DNA of 64,000 nucleotides from Palsa-504 sp963818225 (GTDB taxonomy: Bacteria; Actinomycetota; Actinomycetes; Streptosporangiales; Streptosporangiaceae), in contig CAWFRO010000013.1 of the NCBI GenBank assembly GCA_963818225.1, forward strand, positions 186,001-250,000, read 5' to 3'. The position numbers and the translations under genes are program-made. The notes under the pieces are model-generated. The model had not been told where the DNA came from. It worked only from the letters and a program-made list of their open reading frames with translations, and ran no database searches. Positions 33,166 through 41,881 of this stretch are shown piece after piece (position 1 is the first letter of the stretch; the number at the start of each line of letters is the position of its first letter).

Positions 33166-34479
33166 TTAGCCGCCCAGGATTTCGGCCAGGTAGGCCGGGT
33201 CGCCGGGCGGCGGCGGGGCGCAAGGCCCGGAGTCCAGGGCGGTTCCGCGCTGGGTGGCCAAGGCGGCATGGCAGGCGTCGCCAGCGGCCTCCCAATCACG
33301 CCGGCAGTGCTCCCAGGCCGCGGCGGCCAGGGCGGCCCAGTCCTTTGATGTGGAGTGCGGCGCCAGTCCAGCCGGCGCCCGTCCGGCCCGAAGGGCGGTA
33401 TCGGCCCAGCGCAGGGCGCGCCGGATACGGTAGCCCGTGGCGCTGCGCACGGGCCAGTGCTGGTCCGCGACCACCTCGATCCAGCCGTCCTGAACTTCGT
33501 CCAGCGGGAAGGGGAGCTCGAGTCCGGCGGTGACCCGGGACGGCTCACCGCAGTCCTCCGCTTTGGTCATCGCCGCCTGGGCCAGGACGCGCCGGACGGC
33601 CGGGTCAACCAGCCGGGCCAGGCAGCGGTTCACCGCGCCGCACGCCGCTCCCGGGGTCAGCAGCGCATCGATGATCAGCCGGCCGTTCGCGCTGTCATGC
33701 CGCACCGAGAGGTCCGAGTGGGGCGACAACCCGGGCTGGAAGAGCCCTTCGGGCGCGAGGCCGGGGTCGAGCATCCAGTGCAGGCCATCCAGGCGCGCGC
33801 GGTCCTTTTCCAGCCGCTCGACCTCGGCCGCCACGTCGAACCCGGCGCCCGGCGCCGAGCTGTCCGGGGTGCGCCCGGTCAGCTTCTTCAGGGCCCCGCG
33901 CAGCCGGGCGGCCGCTTGCGGGTCGGTGACGGCGTGGATGCGGGCGGCCGCGACCGCGGTGCGGACCGCTTCGACGGGGAGCGTCTTGAGGCTGTCCAGC
34001 TGACCGAGCAGCTTGCTCACCGCTTGCTGGGCCTCGGCGCGGGCCCGCGCGCGCAGGCCGCCCCGTTCGGCTAGTTCGGCGGCCTCGGCGGCCCACCACG
34101 GCGAGTCCGGCGGTACGGGGCTGGTAGCCCGGGCCGCGTCGAGGCGGGCCAGGCTGGACAACGTGGTGGTCAGCCCGGGTTCGCAGGAGAGGACCCGGGT
34201 GGGCGGCCCTTCTCGTGGTCCGGGGCCGGGCACCAGGCCGGGCGCCTCCGGACCGAACAGCCGGATAAGCATGGCTGCGGCCTGCTCGCCGACGGCGAGG
34301 GATCCGTCTTCCGCGGCGGCCTCCACTACCGCTCGGCACAGCCACCCATCGGCACGGTCGAAGGCCAGCTCCAGACCGTGCACCGGGATCAAGGGCGCCT
34401 CTCCGGCCACTCCGGCGGGTGGACCCTCGAGGATCAGCTGGCCGGTCTCGCGCTCAAAAACCGGCGTGAGGTCATTCAT
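33166..34479 (-). CDS. Uncharacterised protein
   Basis: 437 residues from ATG 34479 with GGAG eight bases ahead. It starts with DLTPVFERETGQL, has no signal peptide or membrane segment, and is largely alpha-helical and alanine/arginine-rich. A coiled-coil-like region lies around residues 150-250 (RARAEAQQAVSKLLGQLDSL). The C-terminal third contains several Trp-rich helices (DGWIEVVADQHWPV, DWAALAAAAWEHCRRDWEAA). No known family is recognised. It lies 152 bp downstream of the four-helix membrane protein gene on the same strand, so the two probably form a unit. Confidence 0.65.
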   Translation of the reverse strand: MNDLTPVFERETGQLILEGPPAGVAGEAPLIPVHGLELAFDRADGWLCRAVVEAAAEDGSLAVGEQAAAMLIRLFGPEAPGLVPGPGPREGPPTRVLSCEPGLTTTLSSLARLDAARATSPVPPDSPWWAAEAAELAERGGLRARARAEAQQAVSKLLGQLDSLKTLPVEAVRTAVAAARIHAVTDPQAAARLRGALKKLTGRTPDSSAPGAGFDVAAEVERLEKDRARLDGLHWMLDPGLAPEGLFQPGLSPHSDLSVRHDSANGRLIIDALLTPGAACGAVNRCLARLVDPAVRRVLAQAAMTKAEDCGEPSRVTAGLELPFPLDEVQDGWIEVVADQHWPVRSATGYRIRRALRWADTALRAGRAPAGLAPHSTSKDWAALAAAAWEHCRRDWEAAGDACHAALATQRGTALDSGPCAPPPPGDPAYLAEILGG

Positions 34480-34631
34480 GACCACAACTCCACACCGTAA
34501 TCGTCGCTTTGACCAGTATGACCATCACAATCGTGGCCGTGTCCTGGGCGGCCGGCGGCACGTTGAAGCTGACCTGCGGCCCGAGGGTCGAGGTGGGCAG
34601 CGAGCGGCCGTCTATCGTCGGCCACCGCGGG

Positions 34632-35558
34632 TCACGTCAACGAGAAGAGAACGCGGATGGCCTGCTCGAGGGCGGCGGCCCATTTGACGTGGCCGGCCCC
34701 CTCGGGAGCGGCGTCGCGCAGCGCCTCGGGAAGGATCATCTGGTGCAGCGTGCTAATGTGCCGCTCCAGCTTGTCGACGGCCTCGGCGTGTGCGCTCCGG
34801 GCGTCCTCGGCGGCCCGGGCGGCGCGCCGGGCGGCAGTGCGGGCCCGGGAGTGCAGCACCGAGCGGGTCCGGGTCAGCACCGCCGAACCGCACAGGACCA
34901 GTCCGGCCGAGATGGCGGTCAGCAGCGTGGCCTGGAACGCGGCGACCAGGAACGAGTCACCGGCCACGATGGTGAGGTACTCGGTACGCAGGCCGAGCAG
35001 GGCCAGGAAACCGGCGGTGACGACCGCGATCAGGACGCCGCGGCGCCGGGGGTGGCCGCGGGTGAGCTCGAAGCCCAGCATCGCGCCGACGGAGGCGATC
35101 AGCAAGATCACGGTGACCACCCAGGTGGCATCGGAGTCGAGGCCGAAGGCCTGGGCGGCCCAGTTCAGCGGGAAGGCGTCCAGGATGAGCAGGGCGACGA
35201 CGATGGCGGCACCCAGCGCGAAGGGCAGCGGCCGGCGCTCGCCGGGATCGAGCTTGACGGCCAGGTTGGACTCACGCCGCTCGGCGTCCGCCGCCTTCGC
35301 TTCGGCGGCATCGGCGCGCCGGTCCAGCTCCTGCACGTAGACACGGGTGCGCAGGGTGGCCTTGATCTCCCTGGCCATGGCCGGCTGCTCATGCACGACG
35401 CGCGTGATCGTGTCGGCCGCGTGGGCGTCCAGCGCGGCGCCGGCGGGCGGTTCGGGGGCGGCTTGCGCCTCCTGGGCCGCGTCGGCCGGGGTCCGCGGGG
35501 CCGGGTCGGCGCGTTTGGGGTCCGGCTCGCCATGCTCGGTGATGGTCTCGATGGTCAT
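34632..35558 (-). CDS. Uncharacterised membrane protein with cytoplasmic coiled coils
   Basis: ATG 35558 has GAGGAGG upstream; 308 residues. The N-terminal 100 residues are acidic and Pro/Ala-rich, then helical (LRTRVYVQELDRRADAAEAKAADAE). Four membrane segments follow: LPFALGAAIVVALLILDA, TWVVTVILLIASVGAML, GVLIAVVTAGFLALLGL and TLLTAISAGLVLCGSAVL. A basic helix (RARTAARRAARAAEDAR) and a C-terminal amphipathic tail finish it. Both ends are probably in the cytoplasm. The pattern resembles no family I can name. It sits first in a likely two-gene unit with the 437-residue protein. Confidence 0.7.
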   Translation of the reverse strand: MTIETITEHGEPDPKRADPAPRTPADAAQEAQAAPEPPAGAALDAHAADTITRVVHEQPAMAREIKATLRTRVYVQELDRRADAAEAKAADAERRESNLAVKLDPGERRPLPFALGAAIVVALLILDAFPLNWAAQAFGLDSDATWVVTVILLIASVGAMLGFELTRGHPRRRGVLIAVVTAGFLALLGLRTEYLTIVAGDSFLVAAFQATLLTAISAGLVLCGSAVLTRTRSVLHSRARTAARRAARAAEDARSAHAEAVDKLERHISTLHQMILPEALRDAAPEGAGHVKWAAALEQAIRVLFSLT

Positions 35559-36266
35559 CTCGGCCTCCTCAGGTTGGGCTGATACAGAGGAGTCACCAGA
35601 GCGACGGACCTGACACACGCGGAGGCGGACCGGGCTAGAAAAGTTCCCCGGGCTCATGTGGTCATTGGACACGATAGGTCTTCGCTATTCGGGAATTCGG
35701 TATTTAGCATTTCGTATTTAAGGCGTTGCGTCATTATGCGGCCGGGTCCGGGCTATACCGGCAATAATCCGGCACCTCCGTCACACCTGAGCCGTGATCC
35801 ACTCCGATCAACGCGCCTTGGCCCGAGGTCATTCGTCCAGGTCAATAAGGTGCCGAGCAGCAATTGCCCAGGCGCACTTGCCCAAGAGCATTGACCCAAG
35901 AGCACAGGCTTGACATTCCACCTGAAGCATCCAACAATTGCGTTAAATCAGCTGTAACCCCGGTGAATCTGGCCTCGACCAGGAGCCATGTTCCGGGAAT
36001 CTGGTGACAGCGACGCTGTCACCAGCCGCGGCAACGACACCGATGCCGCCTCTTTTGGCCTGCCTCTTCCGAACGCGGCGCAGCCCCACTTACTACCAGC
36101 ATCGGCGATCGCGCCTGCGGCGTTGTCGACATCGGCGGCATAGTCCAGATTGCCGTCCCGGGCATCAGCCGAAGCGCCCCCGTTTCTCTTGGCGGGAGGC
36201 CGGCGCACCGGGCCAGCGCCGCCCGGCGGCGTCGCCCCTCAGCGTCGGAAAATCAAAGGAAAGCCG
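35559..36266. other. Long intergenic region with A+T-rich patches and short repeats
   Basis: These 708 bp contain no supported gene. Around 35683-35735 the DNA is A+T-rich, with GTATTTA at 35700 and again at 35714. From 35864 three imperfect copies of TTG(A)CCCAAGAGCA follow each other at 14- and 13-bp spacing. TTGACA (35910-35915) and AACAAT (35933-35938) with a 17-bp spacer could be a promoter toward the regulator at 36267. The palindrome at 36001-36025 is listed separately. Confidence 0.5.
36001..36025. promoter_or_regulatory. Perfect 25-bp palindrome
   Basis: CTGGTGACAGCG, a central A, then the exact complement CGCTGTCACCAG. With no loop it is more likely a dimer-binding site than a hairpin. 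It lies 241 bp before the regulator gene at 36267. Its length and perfection are rare by chance. Confidence 0.6.
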
Positions 36267-36887
36267 ATGAGTGACAGCCAGACGGTCACCATCCCTGCCG
36301 GAGGCCACGCGGCAACAGCAGAAACCCGGCCCGCGCGGCTCCTCAGAGAACTGGCCCAGAACCCGGAACCACTCTCAGCCCTCGCCCTGGCCAGCCTCCT
36401 AGCCGAACCAGGCCGACGCCGCAGACTCCTCGCCTCTTACGACCGGGCTCTGCACCGGCACGAGCAAGCCGGCCGCGTCGAACGAACCGGCCACGCGACC
36501 AAAGGACGCGGCCGGCCCGCCATCATCTGGCGCATCACCCCCGCAGGCCACGACTGGCTCAACGAACACGACCAAGCACCAGCCCTCGCCGCAGCCGCCG
36601 CCGCACAAGCACAATGCAAGACCGAACAGGCCCAACGCGCGGTCACCGAACGTGACCGTGCGCTAGACCAAGCTCGCGCCTCCTTCAACCGCCAGACCCC
36701 GCGGATCAGCCGCAAACGCGCCGCCCACCAGCTCCGAGAACTCGGCTGCACCCTCGACCAGATCGGCGCCATCTTCCACGTCAGCAGAGAAAGAATCCGC
36801 CAGGACCTCCTGTGGGACCCCGGCGGCGCGGCCGGTGGTACGCACCACCCCGAGGACGCCGAAGCCGCGCGAATCCCGCACCGCTGA
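36267..36887 (+). CDS. DNA-binding protein: winged helix plus sigma-region-4-like helix-turn-helix
   Basis: ATG 36267 with AAAGGAAA ahead; 206 residues. Residues about 20-105 look like a winged helix: RLLRELAQNPEPLSALALASLL, a recognition segment, then the wing GRPAIIWRITPAGHDWL. A charged Ala/Gln-rich helix connects to a C-terminal module (AAHQLRELGCTLDQIGAIFHV and SRERIRQDLL) similar to sigma-70 region 4. No region 2 is present, so it is not a sigma factor. The arrangement is unusual. The palindrome upstream is a candidate target. Confidence 0.65.
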   Translation: MSDSQTVTIPAGGHAATAETRPARLLRELAQNPEPLSALALASLLAEPGRRRRLLASYDRALHRHEQAGRVERTGHATKGRGRPAIIWRITPAGHDWLNEHDQAPALAAAAAAQAQCKTEQAQRAVTERDRALDQARASFNRQTPRISRKRAAHQLRELGCTLDQIGAIFHVSRERIRQDLLWDPGGAAGGTHHPEDAEAARIPHR

Positions 36888-36952
36888 AGGACACGAGATC
36901 GCCAGCGAGCTCGGCCAGCACGCTTAAGCGATAGGGGGCCGGCCAGGGCCGG

Positions 36953-38971
36953 TCACTGGACCGTCAGGTCCGCTCCGAAGTGGGGGTTCAGGGCGTGGTA
37001 GTCCGCAAGGAGGCTCGCGTCGATCACTGGCCGCTCGCCCGCTGGGCGCCGGCTGGCGGGGTCGCGCAGCCAGTTCCATACCAACCGGCTGTCCAGCGGG
37101 CCGTTGGTCGCCGACCGGCCGTGCTGGTTCCGGTAGTAGTTGCTGGCCCGCGGGTCCATGTAGACCATCAATTCTTGTGCGCGGTCGAGGTGCTCGTTGT
37201 ACCGCCAGTAGGCGTCCTCGGTAGCCTCGACCGACCGCTTGCCGGTCTCGATCAGGGCGCCGATGTTCTCCAGGGCGAAGCGGGTCGTGATCTCTTCCAT
37301 GGTGATGATCTGCATGCCCTGGTACTGGTTGGTGTTGGGGCCGTAGATCATGAAGAAGTTGGGGAAACCGGGCAGCATCGCGCCCAGGTAGGCCCGCGCG
37401 CCGTCCCTGGCCCACAGTTCCTCGATGCCCTGGCCACCGCGGCCGCGCACCTCCATCGGCCACAGGAAGTCGTTGGCGCGGAAGCCGGTGGCCAGCACGA
37501 TGATGTCGACCTCGCACCGAGTGCCGTCGTTCAGCTCGATGGAGTTCTCGGTGACCCGCTTGATGCCTTCGCTGACCAGGGTCACATCGTCGCGCAGCAG
37601 CACGTCGATGACGCTGTAGTCGGAGTCGATCAGGATCGGCCGGGCCGACATCGGCGGCGACTTGGGGATCATCTTTTCCAGCAGGTCCGGGCGGTGCCCG
37701 AGCTTCCGGGTCAGGAACGCGATCCGGTCCTCGCGGAGCAGCTTGTTGACCGGGCTGACGGCGTGCTCGTCGACAAAGTCCGGGTCCATCCGCACGCCCC
37801 GCAGGGCGACCTGCGAGCGGCCCAGGAACGCGTTGCGCAGCCGGATGAAGTTCGACAGGTAGGGGAAGTTCTCGTCCAGCCAGACGACCTGCTCGGGGTA
37901 GGGGGCGAGGTAACCGGGGACGTTGTAGACCCAGTTCGGCGTGCGCTGGAAGATGAAGAGGTGCCCGGTCTCCTTAACGATTTCCGGGATCAGCTGATAT
38001 CCGGTGCAGCCGGTGCCGATGACGGCCACCCGCTTGCCCGCCAGGTCGACCCCGTTCGGCCAGCGGGCCGTGTGGAACCACTGGCCGCGGAAATTCTCGA
38101 TGCCCTCGAGGTGGGGAATGCTCGGCCGGGACAGGAACCCAACCGAGCTGATCACGGCGTTCGCCCGCCAGATGCGGGGACCGTCGGGCTGCTCGGTGGT
38201 GACCACCCACTCCGCGGCGTCCTCGTCCCAGACGATCGACTTGACCTCGGTGTCGAACTGGATGTCGGCGCGCACGCCGAACGTGTCGGCCACCCAGTTC
38301 AGGTACTTCTCGTTTTCCGGTTGCGGACAGTACGGGTAGGGCTTGGCGAAGCCAACGCCGTAGAGATGGGAGTAGGTCCGGCTCGGCGTGTCCACCCGGC
38401 AGCCCGGGTAGCGGTTCTCCCACCAGGTGCCGCCGACGGTGGAGTTCTTCTCCAGCAGCGTGAACGGGATGCCGGCGTGCTTCAGCTGCACAGCGGCGTT
38501 CAGCCCGCCCATTCCGGCGCCGATGACTAGCACCGAGAACCCGGCCTGCGCCGCCTGGCGGCCCTGCTCCGGGCTGGACCACTCGAGCGCGCGGGCCCAC
38601 GGGTTGATGGCCAGTTCCTCCAGCCACAGGTCAAGTTCCTCGGCCGGGATCTCGGTACCGACGGCCAGGCCGATGCTGTCCCGCAGCCGCTCCGGGGGGC
38701 CGATCGGGAGCTCGCCGGCGCCGGAGTCCCGGTAGGACTTGAGGAACGCCGCCGCCTTGGCCCGGAGCAGGGCGATATCGTCCTTGCTCGCGATGTGCCA
38801 TAGTTCCCGGTACACGCCGACGACCTGCATTTTTACCTGGACCGCACGCACTTCCTCGTCGCCGGTCAGCTGGTAGAGCAGGCCCCGCAGGGCCATCGGA
38901 TCCGCGTACTGCACCGCAGCGTCGATTTCCGCGTCGCTCGCCCCGAGGACTTCTGCACCGTGTTGCGTCAT
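36953..38971 (-). CDS. Baeyer-Villiger monooxygenase, 4-hydroxyacetophenone monooxygenase-like
   Basis: 672 residues; GGAGG lies eight bases before the ATG. After an extra N-terminal region of about 140 residues, typical of the HAPMO group, come the FAD site VIGAGMGGLNAA, the BVMO fingerprint FRGQWFHTARW, and the NADPH site VIGTGCTGYQL. VLATGFRANDFLWP and YGPNTNQYQG fit the family core. It converts ketones to esters or lactones with NADPH and O2. Four genes on this strand (BVMO, tcuB, tcuA, epimerase) suggest a catabolic cluster, although 179 bp separate this gene from tcuB. Confidence 0.92.
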   Translation of the reverse strand: MTQHGAEVLGASDAEIDAAVQYADPMALRGLLYQLTGDEEVRAVQVKMQVVGVYRELWHIASKDDIALLRAKAAAFLKSYRDSGAGELPIGPPERLRDSIGLAVGTEIPAEELDLWLEELAINPWARALEWSSPEQGRQAAQAGFSVLVIGAGMGGLNAAVQLKHAGIPFTLLEKNSTVGGTWWENRYPGCRVDTPSRTYSHLYGVGFAKPYPYCPQPENEKYLNWVADTFGVRADIQFDTEVKSIVWDEDAAEWVVTTEQPDGPRIWRANAVISSVGFLSRPSIPHLEGIENFRGQWFHTARWPNGVDLAGKRVAVIGTGCTGYQLIPEIVKETGHLFIFQRTPNWVYNVPGYLAPYPEQVVWLDENFPYLSNFIRLRNAFLGRSQVALRGVRMDPDFVDEHAVSPVNKLLREDRIAFLTRKLGHRPDLLEKMIPKSPPMSARPILIDSDYSVIDVLLRDDVTLVSEGIKRVTENSIELNDGTRCEVDIIVLATGFRANDFLWPMEVRGRGGQGIEELWARDGARAYLGAMLPGFPNFFMIYGPNTNQYQGMQIITMEEITTRFALENIGALIETGKRSVEATEDAYWRYNEHLDRAQELMVYMDPRASNYYRNQHGRSATNGPLDSRLVWNWLRDPASRRPAGERPVIDASLLADYHALNPHFGADLTVQ

Positions 38972-39150
38972 CGCTGCACCTCCGTGCCATCTCCGGAGCT
39001 GCTTTCCGTATTCACAGTCAAGTCCGGTCAGCTCAATGACTTCACGGAGCTCGGGAGACCTCTATCCCGGAGCCTATAGCGACTGATCTGGTTGTAAATA
39101 ACGAACTGGTAACGATGATCAGCCGTGCCCGGCATTGTCCCTGCCCTTGA

Positions 39151-40301
39151 TTATGGGCGCGGGTCGGCGGGGAGCTGCTCGGCGTTGTCGCGGACCAGGG
39201 CGGCGAACCGGAACACGGCGTGCACGAACTTGCTGTAGGGGGCGGAGGCGAAGGACAGGATCACCGCGGCCAGGTGGATCAGCAAGATGATGCCAAAGGC
39301 GGCGGTGTCCCTGGTCAGCAGCACCGCCAGTCCGGACAGGGCCAGGAAGGTCAGGGCGGTGAGCAGCCCGTAGTCCTTCACCGTCATCTGGGCGATGCTG
39401 GTGACCTGAGAGGAACGAGCCTTGAGCAGCAGCAGGCCGACGCAGCCGGCCAGCAGGCCGATGCCGCCGATGGTGCCGGAGATGACCGGGGCGGACAGCC
39501 AGGCGTAGGGGGGCTGCTCGCCGAGGATGTCCTGCAGGACGGCGGCGGCGGCGGTGGAGGCGACGCACAGGCCGAAGCCGGCCACGGTGAGCAGGTGCAG
39601 GTAGCGGCGGGCCGGCGAGGGCTGGTTGTCGTCCGGGTAGTAGCAGTCGACACCGCCCCCGCGCAGATAGCGCAGGGTGAGGGCGTACCAGGTGGCCCGC
39701 AGCACGTCGGCCGGGCGCACCGGGACGTTGCGGCTGCCCGTGGCGGCCCAGTAGCTCCGGGCGGCCAGGGCGCCGATGAGCAGAGAGTAGGCGATAGCGG
39801 CCAGCATCAGGCCGACCAGCACGCCGTCGGGGATCAGCCGGTACGGGGAGGCGGCGCCGTCGTGGGCGGCGACGATGGCGGGCCAGCCCGCGTGGGCCGC
39901 CGCGATGCCGACGAACAGGGCGGCCGAGGCCACGGCGCCGGCGAACAGGCCGGCCCAGCCGCGCAGCAGGCCGGGCACCCGGCCGGCCACACGTACCGCT
40001 GGTAGTCCGCCAGCTGGACCTCGGTCAGCACGGCGGGGACGTTGAGGTCGAACTCGTGCGGCGCGGTGTACATGCAGGCGTCGTAGCAGGCCCGGCAGTC
40101 GTGGCAAAGGTTGGCCAGCTGGCTGACGTCGCCTGCGGTCAGCACGGCGCGCCGGGACAGGGCGGGGAACACGGCGCACAGGCCCTCGCAGTAACGGCAG
40201 GCGTTGCAGATGTCCAGCTGCCTGGTGGCCTCGTCCACCAGCAGCGACAAGCGGGTCCTGCCCTCCGGCGAGGGCGTGGTGGACGGGCTAGTGGCTGACA
40301 T
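39151..40301 (-). pseudogene. tcuB: TcuB-like electron-transfer membrane protein, one-base frameshift
   Basis: The N-terminal part (start 40301) has two 4Fe-4S motifs, CNACRYCEGLC and CHDCRACYDAC, followed by APHEFDLNVP, as in TcuB. The frame is lost around 39981-39986 in ggccggccggg. Adding one base joins YQRYVWPA to RVPGLLRGWAGLFAG and opens a 383-residue protein with about six membrane helices, including LVGLMLAAIAYSLLIGAL and FGIILLIHLAAVILSFA. TcuB passes electrons from tricarballylate dehydrogenase into the membrane. The gene overlaps tcuA by 14 bp. The break may be an assembly error. Confidence 0.8.
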
Positions 40302-41736
40302 GCTCGGCCGCCTTCTGCCCCGCGCGGCGTCCCCAGACGGCGCCGATGGTCATGCCGAACCCGGCCAGGTAGCCGGAACTCAGGATGTTGCCCGACATGA
40401 TCTCCCCGGCCGCGAAGACGTTCTCGAACGCCGAGCCGTCCGTCCGCTTCACCCGGGCATCGAGGTTCACCGCCGTGCCCATGTAGGTGAAGGTGATGCC
40501 GGGGCGCATGGCAATGCCGTAATAGGGCGGCCGGTCGAGCCGCTGCGCCCAGTGCGACTTGGGCACAGTCAATCCGTCGGTGTGGCAGTCGTCCAGCACG
40601 GACGGTTCGAAGGTGCCGCCGGGGGCCACGGCCGCGTTGTACTCGGCCACGGTCCTGGTGACCGCGTCCCGGTCAAGGCCGAGCTCGGCCGCCAGATCGC
40701 CGATGTCGTTCGCGGTGGTCACCCCGTACATGGGCGGCAGGAACAGCCCATTCACCTTGGCGTCCCAGAGCGAGAAGATGAGCTGGCCGGGCTGGCCGGC
40801 GATGTTGCGGCCCCAGATGGCGTACCGCTTGGGCCAGATGTCCTCGCCCTCATCGTAGAAGCGCTGGCCCAGCTTGTTGACCGCGATGCCGAACGGGATG
40901 GTATCCAGCCGGGTGGCGATGCCGCCGTCGAACTTGGGCGCCCGGGCGTCGAGCGCGATGGCGTGAAAGCCTTTCTCTTCGCCCGCGCTGGCCGCTCCCG
41001 CGTCGTAGAGCTGGGCCAGCACGTGCCCGTCGTTGTAGGGAGTGCCGCGAATGATGTAGTTGTCGACCGCGTCGGACCAGTAGCGGCGCAGCCAGTCGAG
41101 GTTGGCCTCGAAGCCGCCGCTGGCGCACACCACCGACCGGGCCGCGACCCGGGCCCGGCGGCCGTCGGCAAGCACCACGACCAGGGCGTCGCAGCGCGGA
41201 CCGTTGAACTCGAACTCCTCGGCCTTGGCGTCATAGGCGACGGTGACGTTCGGCCGGGTGGCGAAATGGCGGTAATAGGAGTTGAGCAGGGCCTTGCCGC
41301 CGCCAAGGAAGAATCGGTTGGTCCGGCCGAGCTGCAGGGTGCCGGAAAGCGGCCGCTGCCAGCGCGCGCCGTGCGCGGCCATCCAGGCCGGGATGGTCTC
41401 GGAGTCGCTGACCGTGAAGTGAGCAAGCTCCTCGTCGCTGGGGCCGGTGCCCACATGGCACAGGTCGGTCCACAGCTCGTCGAAGCAGTAGTCACCCGAG
41501 TTGAACTCGTCCTGCCGGTGCACGCAGCGGATGTTGCGGGTGTGCCGGGTGTTCCCACCCCGCATGTGCACCGGTGCCCGCTCGATGATCAGCACGCTGG
41601 CCCCGCGGTCGTCGGCGGCCATCGCGGCGCTGACCGCGGCGTTGCCACCGCCCACCACGACCAGATCCCAGGTCGCCGCGGCCCAGGCGGGCAGCGGCGA
41701 GAGCGGCGCGGCGGACGTGGAGACTTTTCTGAACAC
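40288..41736 (-). CDS. tcuA: FAD-dependent tricarballylate dehydrogenase-like protein
   Basis: 482 residues. The FAD site is LVVVGGGNAAVSAAMAA near the N-terminus. MRGGNTRHTRNIR is the TcuA-specific loop, and VCASGGFEANLDWL, RGTPYNDGHVL and the closing NVFAAGEIMSGNILSSGYLAG belong to the fumarate reductase/3-ketosteroid-dehydrogenase-like fold. In Salmonella TcuA oxidises tricarballylate to cis-aconitate. In actinomycetes close relatives sit in other catabolic clusters, so the substrate may differ. The downstream tcuB supplies its electron route. Confidence 0.88.
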   Translation of the reverse strand: MFRKVSTSAAPLSPLPAWAAATWDLVVVGGGNAAVSAAMAADDRGASVLIIERAPVHMRGGNTRHTRNIRCVHRQDEFNSGDYCFDELWTDLCHVGTGPSDEELAHFTVSDSETIPAWMAAHGARWQRPLSGTLQLGRTNRFFLGGGKALLNSYYRHFATRPNVTVAYDAKAEEFEFNGPRCDALVVVLADGRRARVAARSVVCASGGFEANLDWLRRYWSDAVDNYIIRGTPYNDGHVLAQLYDAGAASAGEEKGFHAIALDARAPKFDGGIATRLDTIPFGIAVNKLGQRFYDEGEDIWPKRYAIWGRNIAGQPGQLIFSLWDAKVNGLFLPPMYGVTTANDIGDLAAELGLDRDAVTRTVAEYNAAVAPGGTFEPSVLDDCHTDGLTVPKSHWAQRLDRPPYYGIAMRPGITFTYMGTAVNLDARVKRTDGSAFENVFAAGEIMSGNILSSGYLAGFGMTIGAVWGRRAGQKAAEHVSH

Positions 41737-41881
41737 GTAAAGAAAATACGTCCCACACGGTGACGCGTACTAGCGACGGGCAGGTACGGCACAGACAAGC
41801 CTGGCTAGGCCCAGATGCTCAGCAATCCCTCCCACGCGCAGGCAACTATCGACCTGGCCGGCACCCAGGCTCCAGCGGGAC

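Noticed and set aside
36980..38530. A 516-codon open frame opposite the BVMO gene
   Set aside because: It is a shadow of the BVMO frame, which carries all family motifs.
40204..41763. A 519-codon open frame opposite tcuA
   Set aside because: No motifs; tcuA on the other strand is complete and recognisable.
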